NCBI GenBank assembly: GCA_020637595.1
Contig: JACKKE010000003.1
Location: 62,001 to 126,000, forward strand
Direction: 5' to 3'
Origin: Rhodobacter sp.
Lineage (GTDB): Bacteria; Pseudomonadota; Alphaproteobacteria; Rhodobacterales; Rhodobacteraceae
DNA length: 64,000 nucleotides
Below, one piece after another: positions 33,348 through 41,102 of this stretch (its first letter is position 1; each line of letters begins with the position of its first letter). A program made the position numbers and the translations under genes. Under the pieces are notes generated by a model. That model worked only from the letters and a program-made list of their open reading frames with translations, did no database searches and had not been told where the DNA came from.

Positions 33348-33421
33348 CAATAAGTCGGCCAGTCCGACAGGGAGTAAAAAAGACGAAAAGGGTCCAGCTT
33401 GCGGGCCCTTTTCGCTTTTTT
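33348..33421 (+). ncRNA. Small RNA candidate upstream of ialB
   Basis: The predicted transcript of about 74 nucleotides runs from a promoter-like element to a strong terminator. It contains a first hairpin GTCGG-CCAGT-CCGAC near 33354-33368, an A-rich linker GGGAGTAAAAAAGACG that could bind Hfq or act as an anti-Shine-Dalgarno target region, and the terminator stem. It could instead be an attenuated leader of ialB, which starts about 100 bases later. Confidence 0.45.
33384..33421 (+). terminator. Strong intrinsic terminator
   Basis: A 12-bp stem (CGAAAAGGGTCC with GGGCCCTTTTCG, one G-U pair) has a 7-base loop and is followed by C then six T. It is about 178 bases past the MFS stop, so it more likely ends the short transcript starting near 33348. 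Confidence 0.88.
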
Positions 33422-33446
33422 GCCGATCCCCCCGGAGCACGAGAGT

Positions 33447-33478
33447 TTGACACTGACTTGCCGTGCGGATCGTGCTAG
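33447..33478 (+). promoter_or_regulatory. Putative ialB promoter
   Basis: A consensus TTGACA at 33447-33452 is followed by TGCTAG at 33473-33478, but the 20-base spacing is longer than ideal. It is the best -35 match near ialB. Confidence 0.35.
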
Positions 33479-33518
33479 GGGCTGAGGCGACGAAATCCAG
33501 CTTTTGAGGTTGACTGTC

Positions 33519-34136
33519 ATGAACTTCCGCACTGCCCTTGGCCCGGTCGCTGTCGCTGCCGCGCTTGCCCTTTCGCCGCTGACGGCCGCCGCGCAGCAGG
33601 CCGCTGCCGCCGGAGCGCAGGACGCCGCGCCGCAGGTTCCGGCGGGCCCCGAAGTCGCCGCGACCTTCCGCGACTGGCAGATCCTGTGCAACACCGTCGA
33701 CGCCGCCGGCGCGCAGGAATGCGAGATGTATCAGCTGCTGCACGATTCCACCGGCTCGCCGATTGCCGAGATCAGCATCGTCGCCCTGCCGCTGGGGTCC
33801 GAATTTGCTGCCGGCGCGACGGTCACCACGCCGCTGGAGACCTTCCTGCCGATGGGCATGGGCTGGTATATCGGCGAGCGTCCCGCCGACGGCCAGATCC
33901 GCGCCGAGGGGTTCCGCGTCTGCACCGTGGTCGGCTGCATCGTCCGCATGGGCCTGTCGACGGATGAGATCGACGCGATGAAATCGGGCTCGAACGCGAC
34001 GATCATGATCGCGCCCTTCGTGGCCATCGACCAGCCGGTGGAGATCACCGTCTCGCTGGCGGGCTTTACCGCCGCCTATGACGATCTGCAGACCCGCCTG
34101 TCGCAGGCTGCGGCTGCCGCACGCGCGAACCAGTAA
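33519..34136 (+). CDS. Invasion associated locus B (IalB) family protein
   Basis: A 205-residue exported protein with an N-terminal signal (MNFRTALGPVAVAAALALSP, then TAAAQQAA). The IalB domain has FRDWQILCN, the ECEMYQLLHD segment, and CTVVGCIVRMGLS with two paired cysteines. Family members are periplasmic or outer-membrane proteins; the Bartonella name comes from erythrocyte invasion, but in free-living Rhodobacterales the role is unknown. GAGG lies upstream of the ATG; a TTG five codons earlier is less likely. Confidence 0.88.
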   Translation: MNFRTALGPVAVAAALALSPLTAAAQQAAAAGAQDAAPQVPAGPEVAATFRDWQILCNTVDAAGAQECEMYQLLHDSTGSPIAEISIVALPLGSEFAAGATVTTPLETFLPMGMGWYIGERPADGQIRAEGFRVCTVVGCIVRMGLSTDEIDAMKSGSNATIMIAPFVAIDQPVEITVSLAGFTAAYDDLQTRLSQAAAAARANQ

Positions 34137-34152
34137 CGGCATCGCGCCGGGT

Positions 34153-35358
34153 TCAGGCCCGGCGCAGCGCCAGGCAGGCGTTCATGCCGCCAAAGGCGAA
34201 GGCATTCGACAGCGCCGCGTCCACCCGGGCGCGGCGCGCGTCGTTGGGGATGCAGTCGACCGGACAGGCCGGATCGGGTTGGACGTGTCCGGCGGTCGGC
34301 GCCAGAACCCCGTCCCGCAGCGCCATCACCACTGCCAGCAGTTCCACGGCGCCGGTCGCGCCCAGCAGATGGCCGTGCATGGACTTGGTCGAGGACACCG
34401 GCGGCGGCGCATCCCCGAACACCGAACGGATCGCCTGCACCTCCGAGCGGTCGTTGGCGGCGGTGCCGGTGCCGTGGGCGTTGATATAGCCCACCTGCCT
34501 CTCCGTCAGCCCGGCATCGGCCATTGCCCCGCGCATCGCACGCGCTGCGCCATCGGGATCGGGCAGGACGATATCGGCCGCGTCCGAGGTCATCGAGAAG
34601 CCCGCGACCTCGGCCAGGATCGGCGCACCGCGCGCGGTGGCGCGGTCCCAGTCCTCGAACACAAAGACCGCGGCGCCTTCGCCCTGCACCATGCCGTTGC
34701 GCGTGGCGCAGAACGGGCGGCAGCCGTCGGGTGACATCACCCGCAGCCCCTCCCAGGCCTTGATCCCGCCAAAGCACAGCGTCGCCTCGGATCCGCCCGT
34801 CAGCATCACGTCGCAGGCGCCGGAACGCACCATCTGGAACGCCAGGCCCATCGCATGGTTCGACGAGGCGCAGGCGCTCGAGACGGTGAACGACGGCCCT
34901 TTCAGCGCGTGGCGCATCGCCAGATGCGCGGCGGCGGCGTTGTGCATCAGGCGCGGGATGGTGAAGGGATGCACCCGATTCTTGCCCTGCGCATGCACCG
35001 CGCGATAAGCGTCGTCGATGGTGGTATAGCCGCCGCCGCCGGTGCCCATCACGACGCCTGCACGCAGCGACTCGCCCTCGGTCAGGGTCAGCCCGGCGTC
35101 GGCCACTGCCTGACGCGCGGCCTCGACGGCGAATTGCGTCGCGCGGTCATAGAGCGCCAGCTCCTGCCGGTCAAAGCGCCCCTCGGCGTCCCAGTCGCGG
35201 ATCTGCCCCCCGATGCGGATCGACAGCCGCTCGACCTCGTCGAAGGCCAGCGGTCCGATCGCCACCCGGCCCGCAGCCAGCGCCACCAGGGTGGACGGCA
35301 CATCGCCCCCCAGCGCGTTGACCGTGCCCGCGCCCGTGATGGCGACCCGCCTGCCCAT
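34153..35358 (-). CDS. Beta-ketoacyl-ACP synthase (FabF/KAS II-like)
   Basis: A 401-residue decarboxylating ketosynthase with the full Cys-His-His triad: Cys163 in SSACASSNH, His295 in INAHGTGTAAND, and His330 in KSMHGHLLGATG. It elongates acyl chains on ACP. It lies 3 bases after a dedicated acyl carrier protein and downstream of lpxD, so it is probably a specialised enzyme for an envelope lipid rather than the bulk FabF. The final NAFAFGGMNACL is the conserved C-terminal motif. Confidence 0.92.
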   Translation of the reverse strand: MGRRVAITGAGTVNALGGDVPSTLVALAAGRVAIGPLAFDEVERLSIRIGGQIRDWDAEGRFDRQELALYDRATQFAVEAARQAVADAGLTLTEGESLRAGVVMGTGGGGYTTIDDAYRAVHAQGKNRVHPFTIPRLMHNAAAAHLAMRHALKGPSFTVSSACASSNHAMGLAFQMVRSGACDVMLTGGSEATLCFGGIKAWEGLRVMSPDGCRPFCATRNGMVQGEGAAVFVFEDWDRATARGAPILAEVAGFSMTSDAADIVLPDPDGAARAMRGAMADAGLTERQVGYINAHGTGTAANDRSEVQAIRSVFGDAPPPVSSTKSMHGHLLGATGAVELLAVVMALRDGVLAPTAGHVQPDPACPVDCIPNDARRARVDAALSNAFAFGGMNACLALRRA

Positions 35359-35361
35359 GCC

Positions 35362-35649
35362 TCAGCCCCGCTGGTCGCGCACCAGCGCCTCGACCGCCAT
35401 GCACACAGCGCCGACCGTCCGCAGGTCGAGCCCGGCCCCTTCGGTATCGTTGGCATTGAACGGCACGGTCACGTCAAAGGTTTCCTCGATCGCAAAAAGG
35501 ATCTCGGCCATGCCGAGACTGTCGATGCCGAGACTGTCCAGCGACATCTCCGCCGTCAGCCCCGACGGCTCCCGCAGCGCCTGCGCCGCGAGGATCCCGA
35601 CCACCCGCGCGTGGAGATCCCCGGTATTCGTCAAGAATGCGCCATCCAT
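35362..35649 (-). CDS. Dedicated acyl carrier protein
   Basis: A 95-residue ACP with the phosphopantetheine attachment Ser44 in LGIDSLGMAEI and flanking helices (EETFDVTVPFNAND). It is not the canonical AcpP (longer N-terminus, no DxET acidic helix pattern). It sits between lpxD (13 bases upstream) and the ketosynthase (3 bases downstream), an arrangement that recalls the AcpXL system for very-long-chain lipid A acylation in rhizobia (analogy only). Confidence 0.9.
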   Translation of the reverse strand: MDGAFLTNTGDLHARVVGILAAQALREPSGLTAEMSLDSLGIDSLGMAEILFAIEETFDVTVPFNANDTEGAGLDLRTVGAVCMAVEALVRDQRG

Positions 35650-35662
35650 CCGTCAATCCTCG

Positions 35663-36769
35663 TCAAGGGTCGCTGTCGGCGCCCTTTTCCACGAGGTTTT
35701 TGACAGTTTTCTGAAGATCGGCCAATTGCGCAAGCATTCTCGGCAGGCGCCGCTGCGATTTGTAGATCTCGACGTGCTGATCCATCTTCACCGCGGGCGA
35801 TCCCATCAGCACCCGGCCCGCCGGCGCGTTCGAGGTGATCGTGGTGGCGGCCCCGGCCACCACGTCATCGCCGACGGTGATGTTGTCGACCGCCATCGCC
35901 TGCCCGCCCAGCACCACGCGGTTGCCCAGCCGGGTCGAGCCGGCGATACCGACCATGCCGCACAGCAGGCAATCCTCGCCGACGATCACGTTGTGGCCGA
36001 TCTGGACCAGGTTGTCCAACTTGGTGCCCCGGCCGATCACCGTGTCGCGGATCGTGCCGCGGTCGATGGTGGTATTCGCGCCAACCTCGACATCGTCGTG
36101 GATCGTCACCCCGCCCAGCGAATGGATGCGCAGCCAGGACTGTTCCTTGGTTTCGCCGGGCTTGCCCAAGGTCGCGCGCGCCTCTTCAACGCGCGAGCGT
36201 TCCTCGGTGACAAAGGAGAACCCGTCGCCGCCGATCACCGCGCCGGGCTGGGCGATGAACCGGTTGCCGATCGTCACCCGGGCGCTGATCCGCACCCCGG
36301 CGAGGATCAGCGCATCGTCCCCGATCACCACCCCGGCTCCGATGCTGACATGCTCGGCAATCCGCGCCCGGGCGCCGATCCGCGCCCCGGCTCCGATCAC
36401 CACATAGGGCGCGATGGCCGCCCCCTCGCCCACCGAGGCCTCGGGGTGGATGATCGCCGTCGGATGGATGCCCGGGTCGAGCATCGGTCCCGCGTCGAAC
36501 ACCTGCGTCAGGCGGGCCATCGCCAGTCGCCCGCGGGGCGCGAATACTGCGGCTTCAAGCCCCAGTGCGCGCCAGTCGGCCCCGTCCCACAGCACCGCAG
36601 CGCGGGCTTGTCCCCGGGAAAGCCCGTCGGCATACCGGGGATCCATCGCCAGCGCCAACTGGTCGGCACGGGCCTGAGCCGGTTCGGCGGCGCCGGTGAC
36701 GGTCAGATCGCCCATGCCCTCGAACCGGGCGCCGAGCGCCGCGGCAATGTCGGAAATACGATAGGACAT
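35663..36769 (-). CDS. lpxD: UDP-3-O-(3-hydroxyacyl)glucosamine N-acyltransferase
   Basis: A 368-residue LpxD. The N-terminal uridine-binding domain (about 1-100) is followed by a left-handed beta-helix of hexapeptide repeats (VVIGAGARIGARARIAEHVS, GANTTIDRGTIRDTVIGRG, KLDNLVQIGHNVIVGEDC). The His in NLVQIGHN is the family's catalytic residue. It transfers a 3-hydroxyacyl chain from ACP to the 2-amino group in lipid A synthesis. It lies 50 bases downstream of the L,D-transpeptidase gene, apart from the usual bamA-fabZ-lpxA cluster. Confidence 0.95.
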   Translation of the reverse strand: MSYRISDIAAALGARFEGMGDLTVTGAAEPAQARADQLALAMDPRYADGLSRGQARAAVLWDGADWRALGLEAAVFAPRGRLAMARLTQVFDAGPMLDPGIHPTAIIHPEASVGEGAAIAPYVVIGAGARIGARARIAEHVSIGAGVVIGDDALILAGVRISARVTIGNRFIAQPGAVIGGDGFSFVTEERSRVEEARATLGKPGETKEQSWLRIHSLGGVTIHDDVEVGANTTIDRGTIRDTVIGRGTKLDNLVQIGHNVIVGEDCLLCGMVGIAGSTRLGNRVVLGGQAMAVDNITVGDDVVAGAATTITSNAPAGRVLMGSPAVKMDQHVEIYKSQRRLPRMLAQLADLQKTVKNLVEKGADSDP

Positions 36770-36819
36770 GGGTTCGAACCTCCGAGCGGGCGCATGCGCA
36801 CCCGCTCAGTTTAAACTGC

Positions 36820-38430
36820 TCAGGCGCCTACTTCCACCCCGGCGCGCACCAATGCGTCGTATAGACGCGCGTCGCGCCCGTAGACATCATTGCGGTAATT
36901 CATCGTGCCATCGACCGAGGTAAAAGCGGTGCGATAGACCAGATGCACCGGGATCGGCGTCTCCAGATAGACCGAGGTCTCGCGCCCGGTGCGCTGGACA
37001 CTGTGATAGTAGGTCACCGGATCGGCCTCTTGCGGGCGCAGCAGTTCATAGGCGAATTCGCGCGGATCCTGCAGGCGGATGCAGCCGTGCGAATAGGCGC
37101 GCACCACATTGCCGAACAGAGACCGCGAGGGCGTGTCGTGCAGGTAGATCGCATAGGGGTTCGGGAACAGGAACTTGACCTCGCCCAGCGCATTGCCCGG
37201 CCCCGGCGGCTGGCGCACGTCATAGGGCAGCGTGTTGGGCGAATAGGCGGCGAAATCGACGAATTCGCGCGGCACGATGTTCCCGGCCCCGTCATAAAGG
37301 TTCAGGTGCCCGGCCCCACCCGACGACAGCGCCCCCCAGTATTCCGCGATGATCGACCGCGGCAGGGTCCAGTCCGGGTTGATCTCCATATGGTCCATCA
37401 TGTCCGAGAACTCGGGCGTCTGCGTCGCGCGCGCGCCGACGACGGACCGGGTCTCGAAGGTCACCCGGTCGAAATCGACGATGCGGGCGGTGAAATCGAC
37501 CAGATTGACCCAGACATGGCGGTCGCCACGCGGGATGTTCAGCCACCGCTCGCGCTCCATCGCCACAACGATCGAGCGCAGCCGCTCTTCGGGGTCGACG
37601 TTGATCTGCTGGATGGTGGCATTGCCGGCGATGCCGTCGGCCTCGATGCCGTGGGCGACCTGGAAGGCCTGAACTGCGCGCTGCATCATGCCGTCATAGC
37701 TGGCGGTGGCGACGCGGGGCATGAAGCCCATCGCGATCAGCCGGTTGCGCAGCTGGATCACACCGGGGCCGCTTTCGCCCGGACGCAGGCTGCCCGCCTG
37801 AACCCGCGGCCCCCATCCCCCCTGGTCGATGGTCGCTTCCAGCTCGCGCTTGGCGCGGTAGAGCCGGGCGTATTCGGGCGCCGTCGGGGCGAGGTTGCGG
37901 ATGAAGCTGACAGGCTCGGCCGCCACGAAATCGCGCATCAGCTGCGCCGGATCGGGGCGCGGCAACTCGCGCACGATATCGGGAATGATCGACGAGGGTT
38001 CGAGCACCCCTGAATGGATGTCGCGCGCATACTGCAGGAAGGTCAGCGAAGCGCGGGCCTCGACGAAACCGCGGTCGCGTTCGGTCTCGACGGCGCGAAA
38101 CGCGGCCAGCAGCCCGGGCAGATCATAGCGTTCGGCGGGCAGTCCATGTTCGGCGGCCCGGCTCAGCGCCGAAACCAGCGCGGTGCGCCGCGCCGCGTCC
38201 TCGGCCCCGGTCCAGATCGCCTCGTATCCGTTCTCGCGGTAGAAGGTCGACAGCGCGCGGTTCTCGGCCACCCCTTCGGCCAGAGCCTGACGAAAGGCCG
38301 GAAACTGCTGGGCCTCGGCGCGCAGCGGAATCAACAGGGTCGTCGCAGCGGGCAGGACCGCCGTCAGTCCCAGCGTGGCGGCCACCAGCGCGGCACGCAT
38401 GCCCGGGGCCTTCTGCCTTGCGGTTCCCAT
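36820..38430 (-). CDS. L,D-transpeptidase with peptidoglycan-binding domain
   Basis: A 536-residue YcbB/LdtD-like enzyme that cross-links or edits peptidoglycan in the periplasm. It has an N-terminal signal (about residues 12-40 ending RAEAQQF), a helical scaffold domain, a peptidoglycan-binding domain at about 215-275 (GPGVIQLRNRLIAMGF), and a catalytic YkuD domain with YLHDTPSRSLF and YSHGCIRLQDP (Cys450). It is the first gene of a run with lpxD, ACP and ketosynthase. ACGGAGG precedes the start. A 506-base divergent region separates it from the M15-type peptidase. Confidence 0.92.
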   Translation of the reverse strand: MGTARQKAPGMRAALVAATLGLTAVLPAATTLLIPLRAEAQQFPAFRQALAEGVAENRALSTFYRENGYEAIWTGAEDAARRTALVSALSRAAEHGLPAERYDLPGLLAAFRAVETERDRGFVEARASLTFLQYARDIHSGVLEPSSIIPDIVRELPRPDPAQLMRDFVAAEPVSFIRNLAPTAPEYARLYRAKRELEATIDQGGWGPRVQAGSLRPGESGPGVIQLRNRLIAMGFMPRVATASYDGMMQRAVQAFQVAHGIEADGIAGNATIQQINVDPEERLRSIVVAMERERWLNIPRGDRHVWVNLVDFTARIVDFDRVTFETRSVVGARATQTPEFSDMMDHMEINPDWTLPRSIIAEYWGALSSGGAGHLNLYDGAGNIVPREFVDFAAYSPNTLPYDVRQPPGPGNALGEVKFLFPNPYAIYLHDTPSRSLFGNVVRAYSHGCIRLQDPREFAYELLRPQEADPVTYYHSVQRTGRETSVYLETPIPVHLVYRTAFTSVDGTMNYRNDVYGRDARLYDALVRAGVEVGA

Positions 38431-38936
38431 CGAATACCTCCGTTTGTAACCGGTCCAGGGGTGTGTCGCGCGCGGGCGCGATACCGTTCACAGAATTGTG
38501 CCTGTATCCCGGATTCCGCGTCGATTCACAATCACGCGACCCCGCCGATTCCGCACAGGTGTTGCAACGGGACCATTTTCGCAGCCAGCCGGATCGCCCC
38601 AGGCGCGATCACAGCCGGAAATGACATGCGCAATACGCGAGTCGGACAGCGGAACCACCCGAAAAGAAATCGACAACCGATTGTAATAAAACAATATTAC
38701 AGGCGGTTAAGACAATTTCAGCAGATTCCCGCCTATTTTGCCTCACCAGGTTCCATCCTGCCGACTCAAGGCTTGGGCAAATCGAAGTGTTGTGGCATAG
38801 AAGCATCAGACGACAATTTTCTTCGTCGGATGCATGCCCACCGGCCCGCCTTATGACGGCCAACCCAGAAGGGGCAGCAACGATGACGAAAGGACCGCAA
38901 CGTTTCGGTCAAAGACTGGGATGGGACAGGAAAAGA
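38431..38936. other. 506-base divergent regulatory region
   Basis: No gene is called in this gap. It separates two divergently transcribed cell-wall genes. The centre (38640-38750) is A+T-rich compared with the rest of the window and holds the inverted repeat at 38682-38701. The right part, from about 38787, could be read as an N-terminal extension of the peptidase, but I do not support this. Confidence 0.7.
38682..38701. promoter_or_regulatory. A+T-rich inverted repeat between cell-wall genes
   Basis: TGTAATA (38682-38688) and TATTACA (38695-38701) flank six bases. It is a candidate operator controlling the L,D-transpeptidase and/or the DUF882 peptidase. No known regulator motif was recognised with certainty. 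Confidence 0.4.
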
Positions 38937-39506
38937 ATGACGATCTCGGATAACACCGGTATCTCCCGGCGTGGACTTCTTGGCGTGTTTGCAGCAACCG
39001 CCGTCACCGCCGCCCCTACAATGGCAAACGCTTTCGGCTTTCTGCGCGGTTCCGGCGATATTCGCCGCCTTCGTATGTATTCCGGCCGCACCGGCGAGAC
39101 CCTTGATGCGGTCTACTGGATCGAAGGCGAATACATCCCCGAAGTCCTGGCCGAGGTCGACCATTTCTTCCGCGACTGGCGTGTCGATCACAGCCACCGC
39201 ATCGACACTCGCACCCTCGATATTCTCGCCGCCGCGCATAACCTGCTCGAGTCGGACGAGCCCTATATGCTGCTGTCGGGCTATCGCTCGCCGGAAACCA
39301 ACGCGATGCTGCGCCGCCAGTCCTCGGGCGTTGCGCGCAACTCGCGCCACATGGTTGGCCAGGCCGCCGATGTGCGCCTGCGTTCGCGTTCCGTCAGCCA
39401 GGTCGCCCGCGCCGCGGTCGCCTGCAACGCCGGTGGCGTCGGCCGCTACTCGCGCTCGGACTTCACGCATATGGATTGCGGCCCGGTCCGCACCTGGGGC
39501 GCCTGA
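38937..39506 (+). CDS. Tat-exported DUF882/YcbK-type peptidase (M15-like)
   Basis: A 189-residue protein with a twin-arginine signal (GISRRGLLGVFAATAVTA) and a YcbK/DUF882 domain. SGYRSPETNAMLRR, the zinc-ligand motif SRHMVGQAADVRL and the final DFTHMDCGPVRTW match the M15 D-Ala-D-Ala peptidase fold. It likely trims peptidoglycan in the periplasm. The chosen ATG has AGGA seven bases upstream and puts the Arg-Arg in the right place; ATG codons farther upstream are possible. Confidence 0.85.
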   Translation: MTISDNTGISRRGLLGVFAATAVTAAPTMANAFGFLRGSGDIRRLRMYSGRTGETLDAVYWIEGEYIPEVLAEVDHFFRDWRVDHSHRIDTRTLDILAAAHNLLESDEPYMLLSGYRSPETNAMLRRQSSGVARNSRHMVGQAADVRLRSRSVSQVARAAVACNAGGVGRYSRSDFTHMDCGPVRTWGA

Positions 39507-39534
39507 GACCCGGAATTCCCTGAACGACCCTATG

Positions 39535-39566
39535 CCCCGCGCCCGGTCCCGGTCGCGGGGTTTTTT
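39535..39566 (+). terminator. Intrinsic terminator of the DUF882 gene
   Basis: CCCCGCG pairs with CGCGGGG around a 12-base loop, followed directly by six T, 29 bases past the stop. Confidence 0.88.
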
Positions 39567-39615
39567 CCTGCCCGCGCCACCGCCCAGTGCGCCCTGCGCC
39601 CATGCCCCCCGGCGC

Positions 39616-39670
39616 TGACCCGGAACTGACCCGGAACTGGGCCTGAACTGGCCTTGCACTGGCCTGCGCA
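39616..39670. repeat. Decaying 11-bp tandem repeat
   Basis: Five 11-bp units lie in a row: TGACCCGGAAC twice exactly, then TGGGCCTGAAC, TGGCCTTGCAC and TGGCCTGCGCA. The array is intergenic, just upstream of the corC-like gene. Confidence 0.75.
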
Positions 39671-39708
39671 CCCCCCATATCCTTGCCTGACTTTCAGGGA
39701 TTTCTTCG

Positions 39709-41004
39709 ATGCCGACCTTCGACACCGCTTTCTGGCTGACCTCCGGCGCGATTCTTGCGCTGCTGATCCTGTCCGCCTTCTTCTCGGGCAGTGAAACTGC
39801 GCTGACCGCCTCGTCGCGCGCCAAGCTGCGGGCCCAGGCGGACAAGGGATCGAAAGGGGCGGAACAGGCACTGGCGCTGACCGAGGACGGCGAGCGCCTG
39901 ATCGGCTCGGTTCTGTTGGGCAACAACCTGGTCAATATCCTCTCGGCCTCGCTGGCGACCGCGCTATTTACCCGGCTGTTCGGCGATTCCGGCGTGGCGC
40001 TGGCGACGCTGGTGATGACCTTTTTGGTGCTGATCTTTGCCGAGGTGCTGCCCAAGACCTATGCCATCACCAACCCCGAAACCGCTGCCTCACGGGTGGC
40101 GATGCCGATCCGGGTGGTGGTGCTGCTGTTTGCCCCGGTGGTCGCCGCGGTTCGGGTGCTGGTGCGCGGGATCCTGGCGCTGTTCGGCGTGCGCACCGAC
40201 CCCGATGAGGCGATCCTGTCCTATCACGAGGAAATCGCCGGCACCCTGGCGCTGGGCCATTCCGAAGGCACGGTCGACAAGGAGGACCGCGACCGCCTGC
40301 TCGGCGCGCTCGACCTCGGCGCGCGCACTGTCGAAGAGGTCATGCTGCATCGCTCGCAGCTGGAGACCGTCAACATCGACGCGCCGATCACCGAGATCAT
40401 CGCCACGTCGGTCAACTCGCCGCATTCGCGCCTGCCCGCCTGGAAGGACGAGCCCGAGAACATCGTCGGCGTGATCCATTCCCGCGACCTGATGCGCGAG
40501 GTGCACCGGCTGGTGGCCGAGGCCGGCGGCAAGTTCAGCGCGGTGGAAAAGCTCGACATCTCGACCGTCGCCCGCGCGCCCTATTTCGTGCCCGAGACGA
40601 CCCCCCTGGACGAGCAGATGCATCAGTTCCTGCAGCAGCGCCGCCATTTCGCGCTGGTGATCGACGAATACGGCTCGCTCCTGGGGTTGATCACCCTCGA
40701 GGACATCCTGGAGGAAATCGTCGGCGAGATCGTCGACGAACATGACATCCCCACCGACAACCCGATCACCCGGCTGGACAATGGCGCAATCGAGATCGAC
40801 GGCGCGATGACGATCCGCGACCTGAACCGGGCAATGGACTGGTCGCTGCCCGATGACGAGGCCAACACCGTCGCCGGCCTGGTGATTCACGAAGCCCAGC
40901 AGATCCCCGAACCCGGCCAGGTGTTCCAGTTCCACGGCTTTCGCTTTGCGGTGGTCGAACGCGCCGAGAACCGGCTGACCCGGCTGCGGATCCGCGCGAT
41001 GTGA
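39709..41004 (+). CDS. CNNM/CorC family transporter (HlyC/CorC)
   Basis: A 431-residue protein. The N-terminal CNNM membrane domain (about residues 1-190, FFSGSETALTASSRAKLR) is followed by a CBS-domain pair (from ALDLGARTVEEVMLHRSQ to ILEEIVGEIVDEHD) and a C-terminal CorC/HlyC domain (TVAGLVIHEAQQIPEPGQ). Such proteins are linked to magnesium or cobalt efflux and bind Mg-ATP at the CBS pair. It stands alone downstream of a terminator. Confidence 0.92.
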   Translation: MPTFDTAFWLTSGAILALLILSAFFSGSETALTASSRAKLRAQADKGSKGAEQALALTEDGERLIGSVLLGNNLVNILSASLATALFTRLFGDSGVALATLVMTFLVLIFAEVLPKTYAITNPETAASRVAMPIRVVVLLFAPVVAAVRVLVRGILALFGVRTDPDEAILSYHEEIAGTLALGHSEGTVDKEDRDRLLGALDLGARTVEEVMLHRSQLETVNIDAPITEIIATSVNSPHSRLPAWKDEPENIVGVIHSRDLMREVHRLVAEAGGKFSAVEKLDISTVARAPYFVPETTPLDEQMHQFLQQRRHFALVIDEYGSLLGLITLEDILEEIVGEIVDEHDIPTDNPITRLDNGAIEIDGAMTIRDLNRAMDWSLPDDEANTVAGLVIHEAQQIPEPGQVFQFHGFRFAVVERAENRLTRLRIRAM

Positions 41005-41071
41005 CCCGCCCCGGCCGGTGTTCGGCCGGTTGATGCATGTCAAGGACGGCTCACGCCCCGATCCCCATCGT

Positions 41072-41092
41072 CTTTGCGCATCTATCGCAAAG
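41072..41092 (+). promoter_or_regulatory. Hairpin overlapping the lectin-like gene's ribosome site
   Basis: CTTTGCG and CGCAAAG (7-bp arms, 7-base loop) end at the AAAGGGA that serves as ribosome-binding site for the gene starting at 41103. Folding would partly hide the site. A role in translation control is inferred only. Confidence 0.35.
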
Positions 41093-41102
41093 GGATATTG
41101 TC

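Larger units (their letters stand above)
33207..33518. other. 312-base gap with a small-RNA candidate and the ialB leader
   Basis: This stretch has no protein gene that I can support. It contains a promoter-like TTGACG/TAGCGT pair, two hairpins, a strong intrinsic terminator, then a TTGACA element in front of ialB. Confidence 0.7.

Noticed and set aside
31950..34142. Long minus-strand open frame opposite the MFS gene, the small-RNA candidate and ialB
   Set aside because: It spans a strong plus-strand terminator and three plus-strand units; composition is His/Arg/Gln-rich as in other shadows.
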